NCBI RefSeq assembly: GCF_046614675.1
Contig: NZ_JBKKJT010000003.1
Location: 558,001 to 622,000, forward strand
Direction of reading: 5' to 3'
Length of the DNA stretch: 64,000 nucleotides
Source of the DNA: Chryseobacterium cupriresistens
Lineage (GTDB): Bacteria; Bacteroidota; Bacteroidia; Flavobacteriales; Weeksellaceae
Below are positions 44,576 to 53,060 of this stretch, piece after piece. A model generated the notes under the pieces. It was not told the origin of the DNA and searched no databases. It saw nothing but the letters and a program-made list of their open reading frames with translations. The first letter of the stretch is position 1, and every line of letters begins with the position of its first letter. The translations under genes and the position numbers were made by a program.

Positions 44576-45727
44576 CTACAATTGAGCTTTTGTATCATTC
44601 CTTTTAATAATTAACATAATAAGTGCAAGGATAAAGCCTATAATGCTCGACCATATTATATTTTCAATACCATAATGGGCAATCCAGCTCCCTCCAAGCA
44701 GAGTTCCGGCTGTAACTGCAAAATTCCCGCAGGAAGTAAAAATACTGTTGATGAACTCAGAGGTCTCTGATGAGGAGGACGTTACATTGATATTGCTGAT
44801 CAGAAAACCTCCGGAATGAATAAGCCCCCAAAAGGTTACAATCAAAATCATCGGTATAAAATAACTTCCGTAATGCCCAATCAGAAGGTGGATTCCGGAT
44901 AATAAAATCAGGAACACAAAAGTAGTCTGAAACGGAAACCTGCTCATATATTTTCCTGCAATTCTGTTTCCTGCAATTCCTGCGGTTCCAAACAGAAAAA
45001 ATAGTATACTGATCTGTTTCCCGTTAATTTGGGTGACATTCTTTAAAAAATCTGCCATATAACCATAAGTTGAATACATGGCTGCAATGATGAAGAATGC
45101 CAGAAAAAGCCCGTTCCATAGATGTTTATCCCGGAATATTTTACTGGGAAATTTACCTGAAGATGCTCCCGTATTCTGAATGGATGGCAGATAAAACCAT
45201 ACTCCCGCCAGAGCAACTCCATTAATGGAAGCGGTAAGTAAAAAAGAGGATTGCCAGGAAAGCAGGTCAGACATAAATGTTGCCAATGGCACTCCTAAAA
45301 CCGTTGCTAGTGTAAGCCCGGAAAAAATAATACTAACAGCCCTGGATTTCTCTGCAGGATCTGAGGTTTGCCCGGCGACAGATAAAGCAATGGACCAGTA
45401 TACCGGATGAAAAAATGCAGGAATCATTCTAACGATGAGAAGGAGATAAAAATTGGTAATAAATGCAGACAGGATATTGGCAGCAACAAAAACCGATAAA
45501 GAAAAAATCAATAAGTTTTTCCTTTTGAAAGAAGACAATATAAGAAGCATGAACGGCCCGAAAACAGCAACGATCAATGCAAATGCACTCAGCAGCCATC
45601 CCGCTTTTTCAATGGAAACCCGGAATGCGGAAGCGAGTTCGGGTAATACTCCAATCACTCCGAACTCTGTAGTGGTAATTCCGAAAACACCTAGTGCCAG
45701 TACATAAAGATTTCTGTTCATATTCAT
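44576..45727 (-). CDS. MFS transporter, DHA1-type drug/metabolite exporter
   Basis: A 383-residue 12-helix major facilitator protein. The N-terminus 'LALGVFGITTTEFGVIGVLP' is typical of the DHA1 AraJ/NepI/sugar-efflux group; motif-A-like 'SSFKRKNLLIFSL' lies between helices 2 and 3, and 'YWSIALSVAGQTSDPAEKSR' follows helix 4. Likely exports a drug, nucleoside or sugar-like compound by proton exchange. It is divergent from an HxlR regulator with a 102-base gap carrying direct repeats, so it is probably inducible. Confidence 0.86.
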   Translation of the reverse strand: MNMNRNLYVLALGVFGITTTEFGVIGVLPELASAFRVSIEKAGWLLSAFALIVAVFGPFMLLILSSFKRKNLLIFSLSVFVAANILSAFITNFYLLLIVRMIPAFFHPVYWSIALSVAGQTSDPAEKSRAVSIIFSGLTLATVLGVPLATFMSDLLSWQSSFLLTASINGVALAGVWFYLPSIQNTGASSGKFPSKIFRDKHLWNGLFLAFFIIAAMYSTYGYMADFLKNVTQINGKQISILFFLFGTAGIAGNRIAGKYMSRFPFQTTFVFLILLSGIHLLIGHYGSYFIPMILIVTFWGLIHSGGFLISNINVTSSSSETSEFINSIFTSCGNFAVTAGTLLGGSWIAHYGIENIIWSSIIGFILALIMLIIKRNDTKAQL

Positions 45728-45768
45728 TATTTTTTTGCAAATTTGCAGAATAGACTATCAGAAAACTA

Positions 45769-45800
45769 TATACTTACCTTTTAGTTCTATACTTACCTTT
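45769..45800. promoter_or_regulatory. Direct-repeat operator candidate, HxlR/MFS gap
   Basis: TATACTTACCTTT occurs at 45769-45781 and again at 45788-45800, with a 19-bp period (just under two helical turns). Each copy ends in a TACCTTT(T/C) -7-like element reading toward the HxlR gene. CAGAAA/TTTCTG flanks add partial dyad symmetry. Confidence 0.5.
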
Positions 45801-45829
45801 CTGAAAGTGTAAATCTAAAAAACGTTGTT

Positions 45830-46186
45830 ATGCCTGAATTTTTCCATGATAAAAGACTGTATTATACCCCTATTGAATTTGCGTTAAGCCATATCGGCGG
45901 AACATGGAAGATGCCGATTTTGTGGAGACTGCAGGAGAAGCCACTCCGTTTTAGCGAGCTTAAAAAGGATATTCCTCATATTACAGATAAAATGCTCACC
46001 AGTCAGCTGCGTGAGCTGGAAGCTAAAGAGATGATTCACAGGGAAGTATTTCCCGTAATTCCTCCAAAAGTAGAGTATAGTCTTACAAAGAAAGGAGAGA
46101 AAGCCATTCCGGTTATTGAAACTATCATGAAATTTGGTTACGATCTGATTAAGGATGAGGGAATTGTCTTCCCGCCTAAAGAATGA
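45830..46186 (+). CDS. HxlR family transcriptional regulator
   Basis: A 118-residue winged-helix regulator of the HxlR type ('YTPIEFALSHIGGTWKMPIL', 'PLRFSELKKDIPHITDKMLT', 'QLRELEAKEMIHREVF', 'PPKVEYSLTKKGEKAIPVIE'). It lacks the N-terminal cysteine used by redox-sensing HxlR proteins such as HypR. It is divergent from the MFS exporter and followed 65 bases later by a luciferase-like monooxygenase gene. It probably controls the exporter. Confidence 0.9.
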   Translation: MPEFFHDKRLYYTPIEFALSHIGGTWKMPILWRLQEKPLRFSELKKDIPHITDKMLTSQLRELEAKEMIHREVFPVIPPKVEYSLTKKGEKAIPVIETIMKFGYDLIKDEGIVFPPKE

Positions 46187-46251
46187 TAACACTTCATTTT
46201 CTGTTACATAAAGCTTTTTTTATACCTTCACCATAAAATTGATCCAACAGT

Positions 46252-47247
46252 ATGAAGCTGAAATTAGGGATATTAGATCAGTCACCCGCTACCATGGGCG
46301 GCAGTGCGGCATCTGCATTGAAAAACAGTCTTAATCTTGCTGTAATGGCTGAAGAAACAGGGTTTCACAGCATCATGTATTCCGAACATCATGGAGTAGA
46401 AGCTTATGGAAGTTCCAGTCCCGAGCTTTTAGCTGCAATTGCTCTCAGCAAAACAAACCGGATTAAAATAGGAACTGCCGGAATCATGATGAGAAACTAT
46501 TCTGCCTATAAGATTGCAGAATGGACTAAAATGTTATCAACACTATATCCTGAACGCTTTATTCTCGGCCTGGGAAAAGCTCCCGGAGGTTTAAAAGATG
46601 CTGTCATGGCACTGAACAATCATAAACCGGTAGTTTTATCCAATATGGAAACAAAGCTGGAAGAGATCATTCAATTCATAAAGGACGAAGAAGGAGTTTA
46701 TGATGGACTTATTGCACAGCCGACTCATGTACAGCATATTCCGGAAATTATGTGGCTGGGCTCAGGAATGACCTCCGCCCGGGAAGCTGCAAAGCATGGA
46801 GTTGGATATTCATTCGCTGCTTTTATGAATAGTGAGAACGGAAAGGAAAATACAGATACTTATCTCAGAGAATTTGACATAACACAATATTTTTCCCGGC
46901 CTTCTCTGCAGGTTGCCGTATCGGTATCAGTAGCAGATACAATAGAAGATGCCAGACGGAATGCGTACGGAATGGCCTATCAGTTTTTACAGTCCCGGAA
47001 ATTAGAAAGTCCGGATGCGGTTCTTTCTCCGGAAGTGGTGGAACAGAAGATTCTGGGAACCAAGGATGAAGAAGAATTCTATACGGTTTTAAACAGAATT
47101 ATTATAGAAACACCGGGATCTGTTAACCAGAGATTAGATGAAATTGCCCAAAAGTACAATACCGATGATCTCCTGATATTGTGTAATATGTACCGGGAAG
47201 AAGACCGCATCAACACGTATAAAAGTATCATTAAAAATAACAGATAA
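46252..47247 (+). CDS. LLM class flavin-dependent oxidoreductase
   Basis: A 331-residue bacterial-luciferase-fold enzyme ('KLGILDQSPATMGGSAASAL', 'AEETGFHSIMYSEHHGVEAY', 'KIGTAGIMMRNYSAYKIAEW', 'RFILGLGKAPGG'). The opening 'LGILDQSP' and 'SEHHG' are typical of the MsnO8-like LLM group. It uses reduced flavin and O2. The substrate is unknown. Downstream of an HxlR/MFS pair; a possible detoxification context. A hairpin follows its stop codon. Confidence 0.88.
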   Translation: MKLKLGILDQSPATMGGSAASALKNSLNLAVMAEETGFHSIMYSEHHGVEAYGSSSPELLAAIALSKTNRIKIGTAGIMMRNYSAYKIAEWTKMLSTLYPERFILGLGKAPGGLKDAVMALNNHKPVVLSNMETKLEEIIQFIKDEEGVYDGLIAQPTHVQHIPEIMWLGSGMTSAREAAKHGVGYSFAAFMNSENGKENTDTYLREFDITQYFSRPSLQVAVSVSVADTIEDARRNAYGMAYQFLQSRKLESPDAVLSPEVVEQKILGTKDEEEFYTVLNRIIIETPGSVNQRLDEIAQKYNTDDLLILCNMYREEDRINTYKSIIKNNR

Positions 47248-47290
47248 ACTCCGCAGTATGAAATTCTGCTGTATGGTGGAGTTTTATACT
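47246..47290 (+). terminator. Terminator-like hairpin
   Basis: AAACTCC (47246-47252) pairs with GGAGTTT (47278-47284), with an inner GCAG/CTGC stem, then TATAC. It begins inside the stop codon of the flavin oxidoreductase gene. Confidence 0.5.
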
Positions 47291-47303
47291 ATAATTCAAA
47301 CCC

Positions 47304-47855
47304 ATGAAACAGAATATTTCAACATTCTATATCATTACCGGAGGTCCGGGAGCAGGAAAAACAACGTTGCTGGATGAATTAAGCCACCGTGAACTGATAA
47401 CTGTACCTGAAGAAGGAAGGAGAATCATTAAAGAACAGATGGATTCCGGTGGTGAAGGGCTTCCATGGCTTAACAAAGAACTTTTTGCAGAACTGATGTT
47501 CGAAGAATCCGTAAAAACCTACCTGAGAATAAGTCAGACAACTTCTGCAAAACCTGTTTTCTTTGACCGTGGAATACTGGATACACTTGGTTATATGAAA
47601 CTTGAAAATATTCCTGTTCCGGAATCTATGGAGGTTAAAGCAAGAGAAATGATTTATCATAACAATGTTTTCATTCTGCCGCCATGGAAAGAGATTTACG
47701 AAAATGACCCTGAAAGAAAACAAACCTTCGAAAAATCTATGCTTACCTTTGAATGTATGAACGAAATTTATCAGGAATATGGTTACAATACCATAGAAGT
47801 CCCGAAAATTTCAGTAGAAAACAGAGCCCGTTTTATCCTTGACAGGCTCATATAA
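47304..47855 (+). CDS. AAA family ATPase/kinase-like P-loop protein
   Basis: A 183-residue P-loop protein of the AAA_28 type. Walker A is 'ITGGPGAGKTTLLDEL' (residues 11-26), 'VPEEGRRIIKEQ' is the family's conserved block, 'VFFDRGILDTLGY' carries a DRG motif as in nucleoside/deoxynucleotide kinases, and 'YNTIEVPKISVENRARFIL' ends the fold. It may phosphorylate a small molecule; function unproven. The next gene (DUF6624-type) follows after a heptameric-repeat spacer. Confidence 0.8.
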   Translation: MKQNISTFYIITGGPGAGKTTLLDELSHRELITVPEEGRRIIKEQMDSGGEGLPWLNKELFAELMFEESVKTYLRISQTTSAKPVFFDRGILDTLGYMKLENIPVPESMEVKAREMIYHNNVFILPPWKEIYENDPERKQTFEKSMLTFECMNEIYQEYGYNTIEVPKISVENRARFILDRLI

Positions 47856-47863
47856 AGTATTTT

Positions 47864-47905
47864 TCATCACCTATTAATTATCACTCATCGATTATCAATT
47901 ATCAA
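47864..47905. repeat. Six heptamers before the DUF6624-type gene
   Basis: TCATCAC, CTATTAA, TTATCAC, TCATCGA, TTATCAA, TTATCAA follow one another without gaps and end 2 bases before the ATG at 47908. The 7-base period matches repeats at 17182-17195 and 17844-17961. Confidence 0.62.
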
Positions 47906-47907
47906 GT

Positions 47908-48471
47908 ATGAACCATCTTCCTTTTGAAAAAGAACTGATCGAAATGGCTGACAAAGATCTGTCCATAAGAGAAAAACTATTGCTGGCTGGAGAATTATCC
48001 GGAGGCTATCATCCCGAAATGGAAAAGATCCATAGAGCCAATGCACAACGGCTGCGTGAAATTATAGCAGAAATCGGTTATCCTACCATCTCAAAAGTAG
48101 GTGAGGAAGCTAATGATGCAGCATGGCTGATCATCCAGCATGCTATCGGCGAACCCGAATTTATGAAAACAAGCTACGCTATGATGGAAAAGCATTGTAA
48201 TGATATTAATCCTATCCATAAAGCCTATTTATACGACAGGATTCAGGTTTTTCAGGGTAAACCTCAAAAGTATGGTACCCAGCTGACCTCTGAAGGAATA
48301 ATTTATCCCGTAGAAAACAAAGAAAAGTTAAATACAGAACGCGAAAAGGTAAATCTGCGGGTCCTTTCCGAATCAGATATCAATAAAATCCCGGGGGCCG
48401 AAGACATTCCGGAAATTGATAGCAAAGACGCTGAATATACCGCCTGGAGGAAAAAAACAGGATGGATTTAA
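47908..48471 (+). CDS. DUF6624-type protein
   Basis: A 187-residue soluble protein. 'SKVGEEANDAAWLIIQHAIG' and 'YLYDRIQVFQGKPQKYGTQL' are the hallmark blocks of the DUF6624 family (VG..A..AAW.i.QHa and DR.....G..Q.YGTQ). The function of the family is unknown. No signal peptide. Its TAA stop overlaps the stop codon of the convergent NTF2-like gene (shared TTAA at 48468-48471). Confidence 0.75.
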   Translation: MNHLPFEKELIEMADKDLSIREKLLLAGELSGGYHPEMEKIHRANAQRLREIIAEIGYPTISKVGEEANDAAWLIIQHAIGEPEFMKTSYAMMEKHCNDINPIHKAYLYDRIQVFQGKPQKYGTQLTSEGIIYPVENKEKLNTEREKVNLRVLSESDINKIPGAEDIPEIDSKDAEYTAWRKKTGWI

Positions 48472-48806
48472 GACTCTTTTAATAAAGGTCTCGGATCAAA
48501 CAGAACTTTTAAAGTACGGATCTTTCCATCCTTTATGTGATACCATCCCGAAGATTCTATTGTTTTTTCTCCCATATCAATATTGTACCAGAAACAAACA
48601 TCTTCACCGGAAGTAAAAGTCTTAAGAATTTCATACTTAAACTTCATCTGCTTCATATCTTTGATGTAAACAGAGGCTCCTTCTCTCTTTCCCATTACCC
48701 CTATAAATTTAAAATCAGGATCAAGACAGCTTTCTGCCTTATCGAAATTTTCTTCATTTAAATATTGGATAAACAGTTCTGCTGTATTTTGAATTGTAGT
48801 GTCCAT
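48468..48806 (-). CDS. NTF2-like (SnoaL-type) protein
   Basis: A 112-residue NTF2-fold protein ('NTAELFIQYLNEENFDKAES', 'LDPDFKFIGVMGKREGASVY', 'CFWYNIDMGEKTIESSGWYH'), of the size and layout of stand-alone ligand-binding members. No catalytic residues can be assigned. It has its own -7 box at 48829-48836. Convergent with, and overlapping by 4 bases, the DUF6624-type gene. Confidence 0.78.
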   Translation of the reverse strand: MDTTIQNTAELFIQYLNEENFDKAESCLDPDFKFIGVMGKREGASVYIKDMKQMKFKYEILKTFTSGEDVCFWYNIDMGEKTIESSGWYHIKDGKIRTLKVLFDPRPLLKES

Positions 48807-48828
48807 AATATTCTGTTTATTGTCTATA

Positions 48829-48836
48829 CAAAATTA
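48829..48836 (-). promoter_or_regulatory. -7 box of the NTF2-like gene
   Basis: TAATTTTG on the minus strand, 22 bases before the ATG at 48806. A -33 box at the usual distance is not evident. Confidence 0.45.
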
Positions 48837-48883
48837 ACGGATCACCGGAGATTCTTCTTGTGACTATAATCACAAAAGCTTAT

Positions 48884-50020
48884 CTATTTTAAAGCAGGAA
48901 TTCTTCCTTTTGCATAGGCAATCTGCTCTTTTTCCTTGTCCTGATCAGGATTGTTTTTAAGGTACATCTGATAATATGTTGCGGCATTCTTAGACTGCTT
49001 CAGATTGAGATCATAAAGAAGCCCCAAACGGTAATAAATAATATTGCTGGTACCAAAAGTTAATCCTCTTTTATAAGCTGTCACAGCATCATTATACTGG
49101 TTTTTAGCTTCATAAATGCCTGCAAGTGCAGCATAATAAAGGTTGGTGTGATCTGAAATAGCTTCGTCAATAGTCTTTTGTGCATAGATGGCAGCATTGT
49201 TATAATCTTTCAGTTCACGATAGCTCAGGGCCATAAAATATAATGTGCCTTCATTTTGTACTCCCATATCTTCCAGTGTTTTATAAAGCGTAATACATTT
49301 CTGATAATCCTTTACATAAAAAAAGGCCTGTCCCAGATCATTCATAACATTAACATCAGCATGGTTTTTCAGGAGCTTTTCACCTGTTTCAATCACTTCC
49401 GGATATTTGTGGAGTTGGTTGGCTGCCGGCAGTAGAGCCTGCAGTAAAGTAAAGTTCTCAGTATCGGCTGCAATGGCTGTTTTCAATACATCATACGCAG
49501 ACTGGTATTGTTTGAGGCTGATGTAAGTTGCAGAGAGATCATAAGCCACATCAGGATCTGCAGAATTAAGGATATTGGCTTTTTTGAGGTAAGAAAGTCT
49601 GGACTCAGGTGTTTCCGCATAAGCAGCGAGCTGTTTAAAGGCACTGAAGTTAAGACTGTCCAGCCGGATAATCTGCTGAAGATACGTTTGGGCATTGGAA
49701 ACATTTCCCCGCCTGGAATTGATACTTGCCAAACTGAATAGGGTGGGCAGGCTGTCGGGTTGAATGGTGTTGATCTTCAGATAATTTTTTTCTGCTTCCG
49801 GTAGTTTTCCGGCCATCATATTACAGTAAGCAATTTGTGAAAGGGCTTTTATATCCTGTGTATCTCCGGGATATATGCTCTGAAGATAAGTAGCCGCATC
49901 AGCATAACGTTGTGTTTCGTAATACTCAAGAAGTTTTTCAGTATCAATTTTTGCAGACTGGGCAGTAAGATTTTTAAAGCTTAATAGAATAATACACAAG
50001 CAGATTCCTCTTTTCATCAT
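48884..50020 (-). CDS. Exported tetratricopeptide repeat protein
   Basis: A 378-residue TPR protein with a signal peptide (residues 1-20, 'IILLSFKNLTAQ'). At least eight TPR-like helix pairs follow ('LPEAEKNYLKINTIQPDSLP', 'GNVSNAQTYLQQIIRLDSLN', 'EAKNQYNDAVTAYKRGLTFG'). It is probably a periplasmic scaffold. No lipobox and no T9SS signal. No close operon partner; tandem ATGs at 50020 and 50017. Confidence 0.82.
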   Translation of the reverse strand: MMKRGICLCIILLSFKNLTAQSAKIDTEKLLEYYETQRYADAATYLQSIYPGDTQDIKALSQIAYCNMMAGKLPEAEKNYLKINTIQPDSLPTLFSLASINSRRGNVSNAQTYLQQIIRLDSLNFSAFKQLAAYAETPESRLSYLKKANILNSADPDVAYDLSATYISLKQYQSAYDVLKTAIAADTENFTLLQALLPAANQLHKYPEVIETGEKLLKNHADVNVMNDLGQAFFYVKDYQKCITLYKTLEDMGVQNEGTLYFMALSYRELKDYNNAAIYAQKTIDEAISDHTNLYYAALAGIYEAKNQYNDAVTAYKRGLTFGTSNIIYYRLGLLYDLNLKQSKNAATYYQMYLKNNPDQDKEKEQIAYAKGRIPALK

Positions 50021-50167
50021 GGTTATTTTTAACTAAAATATAGGTTATTTACCAGGCATCCAAATTTTAGTCTCACTTATCGGGGATTTTTTTATTCTGA
50101 ATGGTTTATGATGAAACACTAAGTCAGATTTCTTATATTCACTTTATATAAAAATCAGGCAAAAGAT

Positions 50168-50671
50168 ATGGAAATAAAAACTGTACAGTCATTCATTGAT
50201 TATTATGAAAAAATAAGAGAGAGAACCAACCGCATTATTGAAGTTGTTCCTCCTGAGCATATTGATTTTTCCTATAAACCGGGAAAATTTACCATTGGAG
50301 ATCAGATAAGACATATTGCAGCCATCGAAAGGTATATGTACGGCGAAACCATATCAGGAAGGAAAAGTGCTTATCCGGGTTGTGGTAAAGACATTGCCGA
50401 CGGCTATGGGGATACCGTTAAGTTTTTTAACGAAATGCATAGGCAGACGCTTGAAATCATCACAGGGCTTTCAGATGAGGATCTTACCAGGAAATGCCTT
50501 ACTCCTGCCAATCATGAAATTTCTGTGTGGAAATGGCTCCGGGCTATGATAGAACATGAAATCCACCACAGGGCAGAATTATATATCTATCTGAACCTTC
50601 TGGATGTAAAAACGCCACAGATCTATGGATTTTCTGCAGAAGAAGTACAGGATATGAGTGTGAAACTATAG
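50168..50671 (+). CDS. DinB family protein
   Basis: A 167-residue four-helix DinB/YfiT-type protein. The three metal-binding histidines are in the expected places: 'IGDQIRHIAAIERYMYG' (about residue 48) and 'MIEHEIHHRAELYIYL' (about residues 136-140). Such proteins bind Zn or Ni and include thiol transferases and damage-inducible proteins; the substrate here is unknown. Cytoplasmic. An S41 protease gene follows 76 bases later. Confidence 0.85.
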   Translation: MEIKTVQSFIDYYEKIRERTNRIIEVVPPEHIDFSYKPGKFTIGDQIRHIAAIERYMYGETISGRKSAYPGCGKDIADGYGDTVKFFNEMHRQTLEIITGLSDEDLTRKCLTPANHEISVWKWLRAMIEHEIHHRAELYIYLNLLDVKTPQIYGFSAEEVQDMSVKL

Positions 50672-50747
50672 TGCTGAAAGGGAATAGCCGAAGAATATTC
50701 AATCGGTTGAGGTTAATTTGTATATTAGCCCATTCAAAAAAATAATA

Positions 50748-52514
50748 ATGGCCAGACCTCTTATCATCCCTCTTTTGCTATTCTTAAACAGTGCATATGC
50801 ACAGACTCATCTGGAGCTTAAACCAGGAGACACCCTGAAATATTCACCACAATCTTACAAACCATCATGGATCTCAGTACAGTCGGCTGATGCTAATCTG
50901 GGAATTGCTTTGTTCATGGATGGAAAGAAACTGAAAGAACAGGATGATTCCAGAGGAATAAAAAGTATCGAGCGCCTGTATTTTACTCCTGAAAAAGGAA
51001 AGAAATATGAAGTAAAGATCTGGGCTAAATCTTATCTTGAAAAAAGTAAAATCGTAAAAGTATCTATTGCTGAATCTAAAAGCGTACCTGTTCTGAACGG
51101 CCAGTTCAGTTCCGATCAGTTTGTGGAAGATCTCAGAACATTCCGCCTGATCAGGGGAAAAGCAAATTCCGGACTCTATGTGTACAGAAGTAAAAAGCAG
51201 ATAGACAGCATCTACCAGCAGGCAGAAGCGGAAGCCAGAAACAGTAAAAATATTTTTGATTTCTATAAAATCATTGCCAGACTTACCGGATTTGAAGGAA
51301 GCTGCCATAATTATACGGATTTACCTAATCACGCCTCCTATTATCTCACCCAGAAACCTGAATATCTGCCCATCACTCTGAAGAATATTGACGGACGCCT
51401 GCTTCAGGATTCAAAAGAGGCAGCAATACCTCTTGGTGCCGAAATTCTTTCCATCAACGGAGTTCCTGCAAAAGAAATGATCAGCCGTTTCTCGCAATAC
51501 TATTTTTCTGATGGCTATTCCATGCCTTACAAGGAAACAACAGGTTTTGAAAGAGGAATGCTGGATAAATTTTATATGGAATTCGGAAACCATAAAAATT
51601 ATGTGATCCGATATCAATGGAATGGTGCCGTAAAAGAAGTTTCTCTGGAAGGAATACCATTGGAAAGTTTCAAAAAACTTCAGGAATCAAGATATTCGCT
51701 TGCCTTTGACAAAAAACTGCTGTCTGAAAAATATAGCTTCAGCAAAGAAGGAGAAGGAATTTACAGATTATCTTTGAGAGGATTCGATTTTGCCACCGGA
51801 AAAGAAGATCCGGCCTATAAAAAATTCAGTGTTTTTCTTGATCAGATGATGGATACTCTGGAAAAGGAAAAAATACAGAATCTGATCATTGATCTCAGAG
51901 GAAATACAGGAGGCACAGGAGCTCTTTATGAAAAAGTATTCTCTTATCTTACACAAAGACCTTTCCGTGACAGTCACTATGCGTACACCCAATTCAATGA
52001 AGTCCCCTTGGAGGAAAAACTCATTATAACTCCTCTTTTTCTCTCTAACGGAGTACAGGATAAACATGGCCTTAATGCCTATCTGAAACAGCTTTACCCT
52101 AAAAGTGTTCAGGGGAAATATTACTGGGCAGATGACAAGAATCCATCCGTTTTGCCTAATGAAAGAACTTTTAAAGGACAGCTGTATCTGCTTGTTGATC
52201 AAAGGGTAGCTTCTGCAGCTTCACACCTTGCTTCCCTTATTAAATCCTATACCAATGCTGTTGTGATTGGAAAAGAAACGGTAGGAGGCTATTATGAACA
52301 TAATGGCCATCTTCCATTAGTGTATGAACTTCCCAATACCGGAATCCAGACCGGATTTTCTATTGTTCACGTCATCCAGGATGCTCAAAATCTTCCTGAT
52401 CAGAAAAGAGGACAGGGGATTATTCCTCATGTGACAATACAGCAGACCGATCAGGAATTTCTTGATCAGACCGATGTTTATCTGAAAAAAGTAGCAGAAC
52501 TTAGAAAACAATAA
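50748..52514 (+). CDS. Exported S41 family peptidase
   Basis: A 588-residue exported serine protease. Signal peptide 'IPLLLFLNSAYAQ' (residues 5-18), an N-terminal beta domain ('LELKPGDTLKYSPQSYKPSW'), a PDZ-like part ('IPLGAEILSINGVPAKEMIS') and the S41 domain ('IDLRGNTGGTGALYEKVF', nucleophile in 'DQRVASAASHLASLI', lysine in 'VIGKETVGGYY'). ATG 50748 is preferred over the TTG at 50718. Unlike the S41 lipoprotein at 26647 it lacks a lipobox, so it is probably periplasmic. Followed by a strong terminator. Confidence 0.85.
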   Translation: MARPLIIPLLLFLNSAYAQTHLELKPGDTLKYSPQSYKPSWISVQSADANLGIALFMDGKKLKEQDDSRGIKSIERLYFTPEKGKKYEVKIWAKSYLEKSKIVKVSIAESKSVPVLNGQFSSDQFVEDLRTFRLIRGKANSGLYVYRSKKQIDSIYQQAEAEARNSKNIFDFYKIIARLTGFEGSCHNYTDLPNHASYYLTQKPEYLPITLKNIDGRLLQDSKEAAIPLGAEILSINGVPAKEMISRFSQYYFSDGYSMPYKETTGFERGMLDKFYMEFGNHKNYVIRYQWNGAVKEVSLEGIPLESFKKLQESRYSLAFDKKLLSEKYSFSKEGEGIYRLSLRGFDFATGKEDPAYKKFSVFLDQMMDTLEKEKIQNLIIDLRGNTGGTGALYEKVFSYLTQRPFRDSHYAYTQFNEVPLEEKLIITPLFLSNGVQDKHGLNAYLKQLYPKSVQGKYYWADDKNPSVLPNERTFKGQLYLLVDQRVASAASHLASLIKSYTNAVVIGKETVGGYYEHNGHLPLVYELPNTGIQTGFSIVHVIQDAQNLPDQKRGQGIIPHVTIQQTDQEFLDQTDVYLKKVAELRKQ

Positions 52515-52536
52515 AAAGTTTTTCACACGCATAAAG

Positions 52537-52572
52537 CCAGCTGTAAATTCATTGTTTGCAGCTGGTTTTTTT
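52537..52572 (+). terminator. Intrinsic terminator
   Basis: CCAGCTGTAAA / TTTGCAGCTGG (one G-U pair) with a short loop, followed by seven T. It closes the S41 gene and isolates the downstream VgrG operon. Confidence 0.9.
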
Positions 52573-52722
52573 ATTCTAACAGTACAATAATATTTTATAT
52601 TATTTCTATTTTAAGTGATAAATTTATCATTTTCATTTATTAAAAATTGTTAAATATTTATTTGATATAGAGGTGTTTATTTCTTTTTTTTTAATCATTT
52701 ATTTTGGAATTATTGATGAAAA

Positions 52723-52738
52723 GTCGTAGAACTACGAC
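52723..52738. promoter_or_regulatory. Inverted repeat upstream of the VgrG promoter
   Basis: GTCGTAG-AA-CTACGAC is a perfect 7-bp dyad about 26 bases upstream of the predicted -33 box. It is a candidate activator or repressor site; no regulator gene adjoins. Confidence 0.45.
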
Positions 52739-52763
52739 AAAATTTCAGATTATCCATTGAAAA

Positions 52764-52795
52764 TTTCCTGAATAGCAATTACCGCTTTATCTTTG
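52764..52795 (+). promoter_or_regulatory. Promoter of the VgrG-Rhs operon
   Basis: -33-like TTTC (52764-52767), a 20-base spacer, and a perfect -7 TATCTTTG (52788-52795). The start codon of the first gene is at 53061, so the leader is unusually long. Confidence 0.5.
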
Positions 52796-53060
52796 TAATA
52801 CCACCAATCCAATTACAAAAAATTAATAATGATTACAATCTGCATATTACAACAATAAAATCAGGTGAAATCCTGAATTTCAACAGGGATACAAAGTAAA
52901 CTAATAGTTGTGCTTTTCCTTTTAACACCCTGTTACGATCTCAATATCCGGATTCCTCTTTACAGATGAAGCACGGATAGTGAAATGATCTGAACTTTAT
53001 GGTCCGGATCACTTTCAGCTTAAAAAAATCTGACACCCAATCAATCAAAATATTACCATT

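Larger units (their letters stand above)
52573..53060. other. Regulatory region and long leader of the VgrG operon
   Basis: No protein gene is seen. It holds an inverted repeat (52723-52738), a promoter (52764-52795) and a leader of about 260 nt. In the leader, AACAGGG (about 52879) and CCCTGTT (about 52928) could pair, as could TCAGG/CCTGA (about 52860-52876), so the RNA may be structured. Confidence 0.45.

Noticed and set aside
47864..47905. CRISPR-like repeat array
   Set aside because: The units are only 7 bases, vary from copy to copy and have no spacers; no cas genes are in the window.
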